6,456 bases of DNA, from positions 1 to 6,456 of the forward strand of contig CALLNG010000379.1 of the NCBI GenBank assembly GCA_938005345.1. The letters run 5' to 3'. The notes under the pieces were generated by a model, which was given only the letters and a program-made list of their open reading frames with translations, was not told the DNA's origin and did no database searches. Origin of the DNA: an uncultured Clostridia bacterium. GTDB taxonomy: Bacteria > Bacillota > Clostridia > RUG12999. The translations under genes were made by a program, and so were the position numbers. The first letter of the stretch is position 1. Every line of letters begins with the position of its first letter. Of the stretch, positions 1-6,051 are shown piece after piece.

Positions 1-30
1 CACAGTTTTTATTTGGCACCTATTGTATAA

Positions 31-276
31 TGCGGATTTTGGTATTTATGCGGTGCTGCCCTAAATCGATCTGCTGCCCATGGCAATATGTATGCGGAAA
101 ATCTGCTGCGGGTGATCCGACAGCAGCACATAAGGGGTGCAGCCTCTCTGATCGTCCAGCTCGGACGGATGTTTCAGGAGAAGGAACAGCAGGATAGAGT
201 CCAGCACCAACAGCCTGACCGTAAGCAGCGCCGTCAGATCGACGAGAAGAAGCAGGCTATGGGCATTCGGGATTGA
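31..276 (+). CDS. Short hydrophilic protein or 3' end of a larger gene; possibly a relaxase C-terminal tail
   Basis: The frame is open from 31 and has an ATG at 88, giving 62 residues to the TGA at 274-276. No ribosome site precedes the ATG, so it may be the 3' part of a gene whose upstream part was lost or lies in another frame; an in-frame TAA at 28-30 closes it on the left. The protein is rich in Gln, Arg and Lys, with a mildly hydrophobic first third (AASLIVQLGRMF) and a strongly charged end (DRKQRRQIDEKKQAMGIRD). Codon third positions are mostly G or C, which supports real coding. Charged tails of this style close many MobA/VirD2-type mobilisation relaxases, and a conjugative-element gene lies nearby at 1659, but this resemblance is an impression, not an identification. 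The stop codon falls inside the hairpin shared with the convergent Fic gene. The opposite strand is also open here but lacks a start. Confidence 0.35.
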   Translation, partial: CGFWYLCGAALNRSAAHGNMYAENLLRVIRQQHIRGAASLIVQLGRMFQEKEQQDRVQHQQPDRKQRRQIDEKKQAMGIRD

Positions 277-293
277 ATGCCTACAGCCTGCTT
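250..293. terminator. Hairpin between the convergent frames; likely Fic terminator
   Basis: Two 19-nt arms (250-268 and 275-293) pair almost perfectly around a 6-nt loop, with two non-Watson-Crick positions, one of them a possible G-U wobble. On the minus strand the hairpin starts 7 nt after the Fic stop codon and is followed by a pyrimidine-rich stretch (CTTCTTCTC) rather than a clean U tract, so intrinsic termination is plausible but not ideal. On the plus strand it overlaps the end of the frame that stops at 276 and has no T tract. Confidence 0.6.
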
Positions 294-299
294 ATCGGG

Positions 300-1346
300 T
301 TATGCCTTGATATAACGAATCGCTCTGCTGGATCCGATTTTGCGAATGCTCCCGGTACGAACCATATTTCCCAGAACCGCTTCTACCGTAGTCGGGCTGA
401 TATCCGGGAGTATTTTGCAGATATCTGCTTTGGACAGGGGCGTCAGGCTGTTCAGTACGGTCGCTTCAATCCGGGCTTTCTTGGTGACCTTCTTTCCGTG
501 TACTACGGCAAACCGCTTATCCAGTTCTTTGTAGCACATATAAAGTGTGGAAAGAAAATTCTCCATAAATGGGAAGTAATCATTCTGACCGTTTTCCCAT
601 CCGGAGGAGGATTGCTGCAAAGCGTCATAGTAGTATCCCTTATAGCGGTTGATCTGCTCCTCAAAGGACACATATTTTCCTACATCGAAATCGCTTTTGT
701 ACAGCAGAAGCAAGGAAAGCAGCCTGGACATCCTGCCGTTGCCGTCCCGGAAGGGGTGGATACAAAGAAAGTCCAGAATGACGCAGGGGATGAGAAGAAG
801 CTGGTTGATGTTTCCATCGTTCCGCGCGGCCATATAGGCCAGCTCCAGTTGCTCCATAGCCTGTTTTGTTTCCGCGGCAGGGGTAGGACGGAACCGGATG
901 CGCCGGTTTCCCTGGGCATCCTCCTCCAGAATGTAATTGTCACTGGTTTTATATCTGCCGGCAAACTCATATCCGGCCATAGACATCATGATCTCATGAA
1001 GGTGAAGAATATCCGATTCCCGGAAATCAATATAATCGTAATTCAAATGAATCTCGTTCAAAGCGTCACGATACCCGGCAATTTCCCGCTCGCTGTGGTT
1101 CAGCGGCGCACTGTTTTGATTTACGATTTCCGCAATTCTTGCGTCGCTGGTAACGATTCCTTCAATCGCGTTGGAACTCTTGACAGACTGGATCTTCGCG
1201 ACTGCCTCAAGTTCCGAAAAGACCCGCAGATATTCTTCCCTGCGGACACCTGCCATAGTTCTTAAGGCGGCAATGCTGGACGTTAAATTTACCAGAGATG
1301 CCGGAAGGAAACCGTTATTTAAGAAAGAGTAATCAAATTTCCGCAT
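300..1346 (-). CDS. Fic family protein (AMP transferase), class II, with C-terminal winged helix
   Basis: This is a complete 348-residue Fic protein. Enzymes of this family transfer AMP from ATP to hydroxyl side chains of target proteins, usually in the cytoplasm. The full catalytic motif is at residues 197-208 (HPFRDGNGRMSR): catalytic His197, metal-binding Asp201, the GNGR anion nest and the second Arg208. The flap region that docks the target side chain is near residues 130-140 (GRYKTSDNYI). An inhibitory motif of the (S/T)xxxE(G/N) type sits N-terminally at Ser58-Glu62-Gly63, so the protein belongs to the self-inhibited class II group, in which the Glu blocks productive ATP binding. Residues about 288-348 look like a winged helix (KADICKILPDISPTTVEAVL, then a basic wing), common in this group and suggestive of DNA binding. 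The ATG start at 1346-1344 is supported by AAGGATG about 9 nt upstream. All key residues are present, so it is probably active. The physiological target is unknown. It is transcribed alone from a promoter embedded in inverted repeats. Confidence 0.95.
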   Translation of the reverse strand: MRKFDYSFLNNGFLPASLVNLTSSIAALRTMAGVRREEYLRVFSELEAVAKIQSVKSSNAIEGIVTSDARIAEIVNQNSAPLNHSEREIAGYRDALNEIHLNYDYIDFRESDILHLHEIMMSMAGYEFAGRYKTSDNYILEEDAQGNRRIRFRPTPAAETKQAMEQLELAYMAARNDGNINQLLLIPCVILDFLCIHPFRDGNGRMSRLLSLLLLYKSDFDVGKYVSFEEQINRYKGYYYDALQQSSSGWENGQNDYFPFMENFLSTLYMCYKELDKRFAVVHGKKVTKKARIEATVLNSLTPLSKADICKILPDISPTTVEAVLGNMVRTGSIRKIGSSRAIRYIKA

Positions 1347-1358
1347 ATGCTCTCATCC

Positions 1359-1394
1359 TTTCTGCATATTAGTATACCATTTTATATGCAGAAA
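1359..1394. repeat. Perfect inverted repeat over the Fic promoter (proximal operator candidate)
   Basis: TTTCTGCATAT at 1359-1369 and its exact reverse complement ATATGCAGAAA at 1384-1394 flank a 14-nt spacer. The arms lie 25 bp apart from start to start. One arm covers the predicted transcription start and the upstream edge of the ribosome site; the other lies between the -35 and -10 boxes. This is the layout of a repressor operator. The natural candidate for the repressor is the winged helix of the Fic protein itself, which is inference. Confidence 0.7.
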
Positions 1395-1399
1395 ATCAA
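1371..1399 (-). promoter_or_regulatory. Sigma-A-type promoter of the Fic gene
   Basis: Read on the minus strand there is a -35 box TTGATT (1399-1394), a spacer of exactly 17 nt and a -10 box TATACT (1376-1371), preceded by TGG, which makes an extended -10. The expected transcription start is near 1364, about 18 nt before the ATG, which leaves a short leader carrying the ribosome site at 1360-1353. The match to the vegetative consensus is good. A half site of the repeat array lies in the -35/-10 spacer and another covers the predicted start point, so binding there should block RNA polymerase. Confidence 0.75.
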
Positions 1400-1414
1400 C
1401 GGGAATATCATAAT

Positions 1415-1449
1415 TTCCTGCATATAAATATTTGGAGTATATGCAGAAA
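1415..1449. repeat. Second inverted repeat of the same half site (distal operator candidate)
   Basis: TTCCTGCATAT at 1415-1425 (one mismatch to the proximal half site) and ATATGCAGAAA at 1439-1449 (exact) flank a 13-nt spacer. The geometry nearly repeats that of the proximal pair, so the region holds four half sites in alternating orientation. This pair lies upstream of the Fic -35 box and just upstream of the GGGGAGG at 1453-1459, so it could serve the divergent direction or help cooperative binding. Confidence 0.6.
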
Positions 1450-1458
1450 AGCGGGGAG

Positions 1459-1563
1459 GTGAGGATTCAATTTGAAATAAATCCACCGCCAAGGGGAAAG
1501 TCTAGCCATGCAGTGACACCAGCTCCCTGTCACGATGACATCAGAAGTGAACCTCCCACCTGA
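1459..1563 (+). CDS. Small reading frame (34 codons), possibly the first half of a frameshifted small gene
   Basis: A GTG at 1459 opens a 34-codon frame ending in TGA at 1561, beginning VRIQFEINPPPRGKS and ending CHDDIRSEPPT. A GGGGAGG stretch (1453-1459) abuts the GTG too closely to be an ideal ribosome site. The amino acid content looks protein-like, and the end (SEPP) runs next to a similar PPED sequence in the neighbouring frame, which hints that the two frames were once one gene. I do not recognise the product. It lies between the divergent Fic gene and the Toprim gene, reading toward the latter. Confidence 0.25.
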   Translation: MRIQFEINPPPRGKSSHAVTPAPCHDDIRSEPPT

Positions 1564-1657
1564 AGATGTTACAGCAGATAGGAAAGGTTTGATACTCTAT
1601 ACGGACAAATTATGCAAATATATCTATCCCTCACTTGAAGAAATGATTCGGAGGTAA
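1535..1657 (+). CDS. Small 40-residue protein upstream of the Toprim gene, or C-terminal half of a frameshifted one
   Basis: An ATG at 1535 opens a 40-codon frame ending in TAA at 1655-1657. The next gene's ATG is at 1659, only one base later, as expected of neighbouring genes in one operon. The protein begins MTSEVNLPPED and ends with the plausible amphipathic stretch YTDKLCKYIYPSLEEMIRR. The GGAGG inside its last codons (1650-1654) also serves as ribosome site for the gene at 1659. No ribosome site is evident before the ATG at 1535. A one-base frameshift near 1555-1562 would join it to the frame starting at 1459 into a protein of about 70 residues. I cannot name the family. Confidence 0.4.
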   Translation: MTSEVNLPPEDVTADRKGLILYTDKLCKYIYPSLEEMIRR

Positions 1658-1658
1658 A

Positions 1659-2465
1659 ATGAGCTATATACCGTTTACGGAGCAGCAGCGGGAACAGGCC
1701 AGACGAACAGATCTGGCGGCATTTCTGCGGCAATGTGGGGAGGAAGTGAAACGATCCGGCTCGGAGAATATGTGGCTGGATCACGGGCAGAAAGTGACCA
1801 TCCGGGGCAACCTGTGGTTCCACCAGTATGAACAGGTGGGCGGGGACGCTATCGACTTTGCCTGTCGGTTCTACAATATGGAGTACCCGGAGGCAGTGCA
1901 GCTTATGCTTGCTATGGGCACCGGTACCATCCGGGAATCGGTAGAACCTTTTCCTCAAAGACCATTAGAGATTCCACCAAAGCACGAGAACATGCGCCGG
2001 GTCTACGGCTACCTGCTTCGGCACCGGTGCATCGACAAAGAGGTGTTGGTTGCTTTTTCCTACCGGGGTCTTGTCTATGAATCCGCAGATTACCACAACG
2101 CCGTATTCGTGGGCATAGACCGGGAGGGAAAACCACGGCACATTCACAAGCACAGCACTGCTGCACAGGGCAGCTTCAAGGGAAATGCCCCCGGCAGTAA
2201 GCCGGAATACAGCTTCCACTGGGTCGGCGGTGGGGAGACCCTGTTTTTGTTTGAAGCTCCGATTGACTACCTATACCCACCGGCTGAAATCCGTCTCCAA
2301 TGGGCAGATCACTCAGGCAATGGGTTACGACAGCACCGGCAATGTGACCACTACCACCTTGTCCGGTTCTGGCGGGAAGACCATCCAGACCACTGCGGCC
2401 TATGGCGGCAGCGGCAACCGCCTGACCTCTGTCACGGATGCTGCCGGAGCAACGGTATCCTATAG
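1659..2465 (+). CDS. DUF3991/Toprim-type (primase-like) protein of a conjugative element, truncated in the Toprim domain
   Basis: The ATG at 1659 follows GGAGG with 4 nt spacing. Residues about 10-90 resemble the CHC2-like N-terminal region of primase-related proteins of Clostridia conjugative elements (DLAAFLRQCG, WLDHGQKVTIRGNLWFHQYE, GGDAIDFACRFY) but lack the zinc cysteines. Residues about 105-195 match the DUF3991 pattern (YLLRHRCIDKEVLVAF, YHNAVFVGIDREGKPRHIHK). The Toprim domain begins at about 198 with LFLFEAPID, whose Glu would be the catalytic acidic residue, and the recognisable protein ends there, near base 2268. The frame continues to a TGA at 2465, but those last 65 or so residues are an out-of-frame reading of RHS DNA and are not part of the family. 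The DxD motif of Toprim is therefore missing, and primase or nicking activity is unlikely. Intact relatives act in DNA processing of integrative or mobilisable elements. Confidence 0.8.
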   Translation: MSYIPFTEQQREQARRTDLAAFLRQCGEEVKRSGSENMWLDHGQKVTIRGNLWFHQYEQVGGDAIDFACRFYNMEYPEAVQLMLAMGTGTIRESVEPFPQRPLEIPPKHENMRRVYGYLLRHRCIDKEVLVAFSYRGLVYESADYHNAVFVGIDREGKPRHIHKHSTAAQGSFKGNAPGSKPEYSFHWVGGGETLFLFEAPIDYLYPPAEIRLQWADHSGNGLRQHRQCDHYHLVRFWREDHPDHCGLWRQRQPPDLCHGCCRSNGIL

Positions 2466-5244
2466 CTACGGCAACAGCGATTCCGTGATGCGGTCTCTGC
2501 CAACCTCTGTGACCGATCCTAACGGGACCGTCACCACTTCCGCTTACGACACCTCCGGCAGAGTAACGCAAACAGGTATTGCGAATACCGCGAATCTATT
2601 GTATACTTACACCAACGGAAACTTAAGTGCCATCCAGAGAACCAACAGCAGCGGCGCCAGCCAAACCTATAACTTCACCTATGACAGCTTTGGCAATATG
2701 CTCTCCGTCAAGGTTGGCAGCAGGAATCTGGCAGCCAACATCTATGCCAATGGCAACGGTCAGCTTACCAAGCAGACCTATGGCAACGGCGCTACCGTCA
2801 ATTATACCTATGACATTCTGGGTCGGATAAAGACGGCAACCTATTCTGACGGGCGGAAGCTGACCTACGCGTATAACGGAGAAGGACAGCTCCACAGTCT
2901 GACGGAAACCGGCGGCGGAGAAGTCGTCACTTATGTGTACACTTACGATTCCATTGGCCGCCTGATCAACAGCCAGCAGCTAAACGGAGAAAACACCGTG
3001 CTGCGAACCAGCCAGTCCTATAATTCCAGCAATCAGCTGACGAAACAAAGCTGGCAGGTGGGCGGCGATTCCTACTCGGAAGACCTCACCTACAATTCCT
3101 CGGACGGCAGCCTGAACACCTTCTCCATTGCCAGGAACGGAACAGCACTGACAACGTTCACCATGGGCTATGACGGCCTGCGTCGGCTGACCTCCATGAG
3201 CAGCGGTGTCTTTACCCGGAACTATACCTACCGGGATATTTCCGACAGCAAGACTACCACCCAGGTCAAATCCGTGGACTATTACAGAACATCTTATGGA
3301 TCTACCTACAAGTCTAACGGATATGCCTATATCTATGATAACGCCGGAAATATCCTGACCAGCACGGATAAGCTCAACAATGTCACTTCCTACACCTACG
3401 ATGATCAGAACCAGCTGCTTACGGAGAGCGGTACTGTCACTAGCTTCAACGGTCCACCCGTATCTTACAACAACACTTACACCTATGACACGACAGGCAA
3501 TATACTGACATCCTCTGATGGAGAAACCACCCACACCTACACTTATGGAGATGCGGAGTGGAAGGATCTACTGACCGCCTACGACGGGGAATCCATCACC
3601 TACGATGCGATTGGCAATCCCACCAGCTACTATAATGGCAATCGGTGGACCATGGGGTGGGAAAACGGTCGGCAGCTTACCACATTGTCCAAGCAGCCGC
3701 CGGTGGTGATCTCCACCCAGCCGGAAAACGACTACGGCACTGTGGGCGGAACCGCCAGCTTCACCGTAGCGGCCAGTGGCGACCGGGTGGCCTATCAGTG
3801 GCAGTGCAGCACCGATGACGGGGAGACCTGGTCCAATGTCAACGGCAGCACCTCCACGACCCTGAATATTCCTACTCAGGCCAGTGTCAACGGGAATCTT
3901 TACCGTTGCATCGCCAAGGACTACATGGGGCATGTGGCAACCTCTCAGGCAGGCAGATTGACGGTTACCAGCAGTGTCGTCACCTACAGCGAGTTTGACC
4001 CGGAGTTCACCCTCATCAACGAGCCGGATGATTACTATGGCAGACCCGGCGATACCGCTACCTTCATCGTGGAAGCGGAAGGTGCAAACCTGAGCTATCA
4101 GTGGCTGTGCCGCGCTCCCGGCTCCAGAAATTTTGAGTATCTGACCGGAGAGACTTCTCCCACCCTGCGGGTGGAGATGACGGCAGAGAGCGAAGGCGCG
4201 GAGTACCGCTGCTTCATCACCGATGCGCATGGTGACATGGGCAGCACCCGGATCGCCACGGTGAAGCTGGATACGCGGGACTGGCAGATGGAGTACAACA
4301 CCAGCGGCCTGCGCACCAGAAGGATAAGCGACGACAATGCCTACAGCTACATCTATGCCGGCGACAAGCTGATGCGGATGACCGTTGGGGACGACATTCT
4401 GGATTTCAGCTACGATGCCAACGGCGCGCCGCTGACCATGACTTACAATGGCACCGTCTACTATTACATCACCAACCTACAGGGCGACGTAATGGCGGTG
4501 GAATCCGCCACCGGATCCTCGGTAGCCCAATATGCTTACGATGCATGGGGCAACATCATTGCCATAATGGGTACTCTGGCGGAGCTGAATCCTCTGCGGT
4601 ATCGTGGGTATGTCTATGACCAGGAAACCGGGTTCTACTATCTGCAAAGTCGGTATTATGATCCAGTTACAGCGCGGTTTGTTAACACAGATATGTATGT
4701 CTCCACAGGGCAGAGAATTGTTGGGAACAATATGTTCGCATACTGCAATAACGCCCCAGTATCTTCCTTTGATCACACTGGGAAAGCAACTGTCACTATT
4801 AGTTATGGCTTCTCTATAACGGCGTTTATTTCCCTTTCCTATTCCGTTGCAGTTTCTATCGATTTAAACGGAAATATTGAAATACAGCAAAGTTATTCTG
4901 CACCTACAAAGAGAGAGGCCACATCTATTGGCTTGCTTAGTGTTGGGTATGGGCCTGCAATCCACGTGACCAATATGCAAAATGTAAGAGATCTCACAGG
5001 TGTTTCTACGTATTTGGGCGTTTCATCTCCCTTACCGGTTGGCCTTGATCTCGTAAGCGATGCACCTGTGGCTAGTTCTAAGGGAAAGCTGGTTGGACTG
5101 CAAGTATCGGGAGGTCCAACTAGTAAGGGTGCAGGACTTGATGTGCATGTATCACAAACGTACACGAAAACGGTCGCACGATATACATGGAAGGATGTAT
5201 TTAAGTGGGTAAAAAGTTGGGCCTCGTCCTTGTTTCCATTCTAG
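2269..5244 (+). CDS. RHS/YD-repeat protein with two Ig-like domains and variable C-terminal tail, 5'-truncated
   Basis: About 990 codons of a polymorphic-toxin-type RHS protein without its true N-terminus: no signal peptide or secretion domain, and the authentic sequence starts at the junction near 2269. An in-frame ATG at 2185 lies in foreign Toprim DNA; the first ATG within RHS sequence is 2320. YD repeats follow (YDSTGNVT, YDTSGRVT, YDSFGNML, YDILGRIK, YDSIGRLI, YDNAGNIL, YDTTGNIL, YDAIGNPT), the family's sugar-binding-like shell units that form a cocoon around the C-terminal toxin. Two Ig-like domains lie at about 3694-3975 and 4000-4275, each with YQW and YRC. YD repeats then resume (YNTSGLRT, YDANGAPL, YDAWGNII). 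The RHS core is at 4594-4785 (RYRGYVYDQETGFYYLQSRYYDP, then NNMFAYCNNAP). The usual DPxG end of the core reads DHTG here, without the Pro. The 151-residue tail is described separately. Without a secretion signal the product is probably not exported; expression, if any, would depend on upstream transcription. Confidence 0.9.
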   Translation, partial: TYTHRLKSVSNGQITQAMGYDSTGNVTTTTLSGSGGKTIQTTAAYGGSGNRLTSVTDAAGATVSYSYGNSDSVMRSLPTSVTDPNGTVTTSAYDTSGRVTQTGIANTANLLYTYTNGNLSAIQRTNSSGASQTYNFTYDSFGNMLSVKVGSRNLAANIYANGNGQLTKQTYGNGATVNYTYDILGRIKTATYSDGRKLTYAYNGEGQLHSLTETGGGEVVTYVYTYDSIGRLINSQQLNGENTVLRTSQSYNSSNQLTKQSWQVGGDSYSEDLTYNSSDGSLNTFSIARNGTALTTFTMGYDGLRRLTSMSSGVFTRNYTYRDISDSKTTTQVKSVDYYRTSYGSTYKSNGYAYIYDNAGNILTSTDKLNNVTSYTYDDQNQLLTESGTVTSFNGPPVSYNNTYTYDTTGNILTSSDGETTHTYTYGDAEWKDLLTAYDGESITYDAIGNPTSYYNGNRWTMGWENGRQLTTLSKQPPVVISTQPENDYGTVGGTASFTVAASGDRVAYQWQCSTDDGETWSNVNGSTSTTLNIPTQASVNGNLYRCIAKDYMGHVATSQAGRLTVTSSVVTYSEFDPEFTLINEPDDYYGRPGDTATFIVEAEGANLSYQWLCRAPGSRNFEYLTGETSPTLRVEMTAESEGAEYRCFITDAHGDMGSTRIATVKLDTRDWQMEYNTSGLRTRRISDDNAYSYIYAGDKLMRMTVGDDILDFSYDANGAPLTMTYNGTVYYYITNLQGDVMAVESATGSSVAQYAYDAWGNIIAIMGTLAELNPLRYRGYVYDQETGFYYLQSRYYDPVTARFVNTDMYVSTGQRIVGNNMFAYCNNAPVSSFDHTGKATVTISYGFSITAFISLSYSVAVSIDLNGNIEIQQSYSAPTKREATSIGLLSVGYGPAIHVTNMQNVRDLTGVSTYLGVSSPLPVGLDLVSDAPVASSKGKLVGLQVSGGPTSKGAGLDVHVSQTYTKTVARYTWKDVFKWVKSWASSLFPF
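3694..4278 (+). other. Ig-like domain pair inserted in the YD-repeat shell
   Basis: Two adjacent domains of about 90 residues share the pattern of an acidic or Pro-rich lead-in, GxxASF or GDTATF, YQWxC, a variable loop, then YRC and a final strand. In the first, YQWQCS and YRCIAK mark strands C and F; in the second, YQWLCR and YRCFIT. These are the hallmarks of bacterial Ig-like domains found in surface proteins, where they act as spacers or ligand binders. They interrupt a YD unit: the sequence before (WTMGWENGRQLTTLS) and after (WQMEYNTSGLRTRR) would be contiguous in ordinary Gram-positive RHS proteins. Confidence 0.75.
4789..5241 (+). other. Variable C-terminal tail (candidate toxin domain) of the RHS protein
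   Basis: The 151 residues after the core are unlike the rest of the protein. They have no Tyr-Asp repeats, are rich in Ser, Val, Gly and Thr, and show long alternating hydrophobic/polar runs (ITAFISLSYSVAVSIDLNG, IQQSYSAP) suggesting beta strands. A glycine-rich middle (GLLSVGYGP) and a Trp-rich basic end (ARYTWKDVFKWVKSWASSL) follow. I see no motif of the common RHS toxins: no HNH, no AHH, no ADP-ribosyltransferase or deaminase signature. The DNA becomes visibly AT-richer from about 4785, as expected when tails are exchanged by recombination. A membrane-active role is possible given the membrane-anchored neighbour, but that is inference. Confidence 0.65.
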
Positions 5245-6051
5245 CTATTGTCATTATGCTACCAACTGCAGCATGGGCAAAAACAGAGCCGACATATGCC
5301 ATTACACCAGAAGATCAGCAAGTGTACGAGTGTGATTTTTTACTTTCTGTAGACGATCTGGAATACACCGGCTCTGCCCTTCTGGAGAGCATTGCTGTTT
5401 CTACTGATGGACGTTATGCGCTTTGTTTTTCTGACATAGCCACACATCATATAAATTTATATGATCAATCATGCATTTTGGTAAGACATTTTACATTTTC
5501 TGAAAGTGGCGCTATTTCCGTATCTTTTGATGAAGAAGATGGGAATATGATTCTATTTCCTTTTCGAAAGCATGTCCTAGGGTCTATCTGAAAACCGGAA
5601 ATATGACCAACAGCGAGGGATTTTTCGTCTGATGAAGCCATTTTTCCGCAGGAATACTTTGTGTATTGCAAGGGAAAATGGTGCACAGCAGACGGAAAAG
5701 ACCCGCTGTTTGGGCGTGTTGACGGTTTTCAGATAGACCCTAATCAAAATCGATAATGAAGGAAACTACATTGGCAGTTTACGAGATAAGGAAGAGCTAG
5801 ATAAAGTTGCCAAAATGGATGCAATAAATAAATTTCAGGTATCGCGAGGGGGAAATGTGTATTCTTTTTGCGGAAAAAGCATTTTTAGCTCAGATAACCA
5901 GAAATTTACTGTAGTGAATAAAAGCGGGAAGCTTTTGTTTGAATATGTTTCTCCGACCAATCAGCAGGGAATTATGTTGTTACTTTCTCGGATTTCTTTC
6001 GCTGTTTTCTGCTTTTTAACGACTATACTGATATGTAAAAAGCGAAAATGA
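5205..6051 (+). pseudogene. Putative membrane-anchored immunity-type protein, interrupted by a MITE
   Basis: The GTG at 5205 is preceded by GGAAGGA (5189-5195) at good spacing and lies inside the last 40 bases of the RHS gene, so the two would be translationally coupled. The protein begins with a signal peptide: KK, a hydrophobic stretch to about residue 20, and an AxA site (AAWA, cleavage after residue 25). The next 100 residues show propeller-like motifs (VSTDGRYALCFSD, INLYDQSC). At codon 125 (CTA, 5577-5579) a 161-bp element interrupts it and its left end supplies a TGA (5589-5591). Removing 5580-5742 (element plus one TA) joins HVL to IKIDNEGNYIG and continues without stops to the TGA at 6049, giving 227 residues. 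The end (about residues 202-222, then CKKRK) is a membrane helix with a basic tail. Position after a toxin-type tail, size and topology fit an immunity protein. No function is shown, and as it stands the gene is broken. Confidence 0.8.
5578..5742. mobile_element. 161-bp MITE-like element with 18-bp terminal inverted repeats and TA duplication
   Basis: The left end GGGTCTATCTGAAAACCG (5580-5597) is the exact reverse complement of the right end (5723-5740). The element is flanked by TA on both sides (5578-5579 and 5741-5742), the target duplication typical of IS630/Tc1-mariner-type and some IS5-group (IS427-like) transposases. It encodes no transposase and must have been moved in trans. Further inside, imperfect arms pair (AACAGCG..TTTTTCGTCTG with CAGACGGAAAA..CGCTGTT, then CCATTTTTCC with GGGAAAATGG, then AATAC with GTATT), so nearly the whole element could fold into one long hairpin centred near 5660. 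The empty site can be rebuilt exactly, because the flanks form one open reading frame. Confidence 0.9.

Noticed and set aside
26..31. TATAAT as a promoter for the first frame
   Set aside because: No -35 box is found at suitable spacing and there is no ribosome site for the ATG at 88.
2..64. Plus-strand frame ending in IYAVLP at the left edge
   Set aside because: Only 20 codons are visible, too few to support a gene, though it could be the end of one.
65..258. Minus-strand open stretch with a hydrophobic Leu-rich translation
   Set aside because: It has no start codon or ribosome site and runs antisense to a frame with better codon use.
273..1265. Long plus-strand open frame of 330 codons across the Fic gene
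   Set aside because: It is the antisense shadow of a fully recognisable Fic gene and shows no domain or ribosome site of its own.
2185..2268. ATG at 2185 as the true start of the RHS protein
   Set aside because: The 28 codons before the junction are an off-frame reading of the Toprim gene and carry no signal peptide; the real RHS start is missing from the window.
2270..2465. Last 65 or so residues of the Toprim frame as a genuine C-terminus
   Set aside because: They are a shifted reading of YD-repeat DNA and lack the Toprim DxD motif.
2980..4230. Long minus-strand frames within the RHS gene
   Set aside because: They mirror the GC-rich repetitive YD and Ig coding sequence and have no recognisable protein features.
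2320..4560. Repeated short motifs as a CRISPR or tandem DNA repeat array
   Set aside because: The repetition is at protein level (YD units); the DNA copies are diverged and not evenly spaced.
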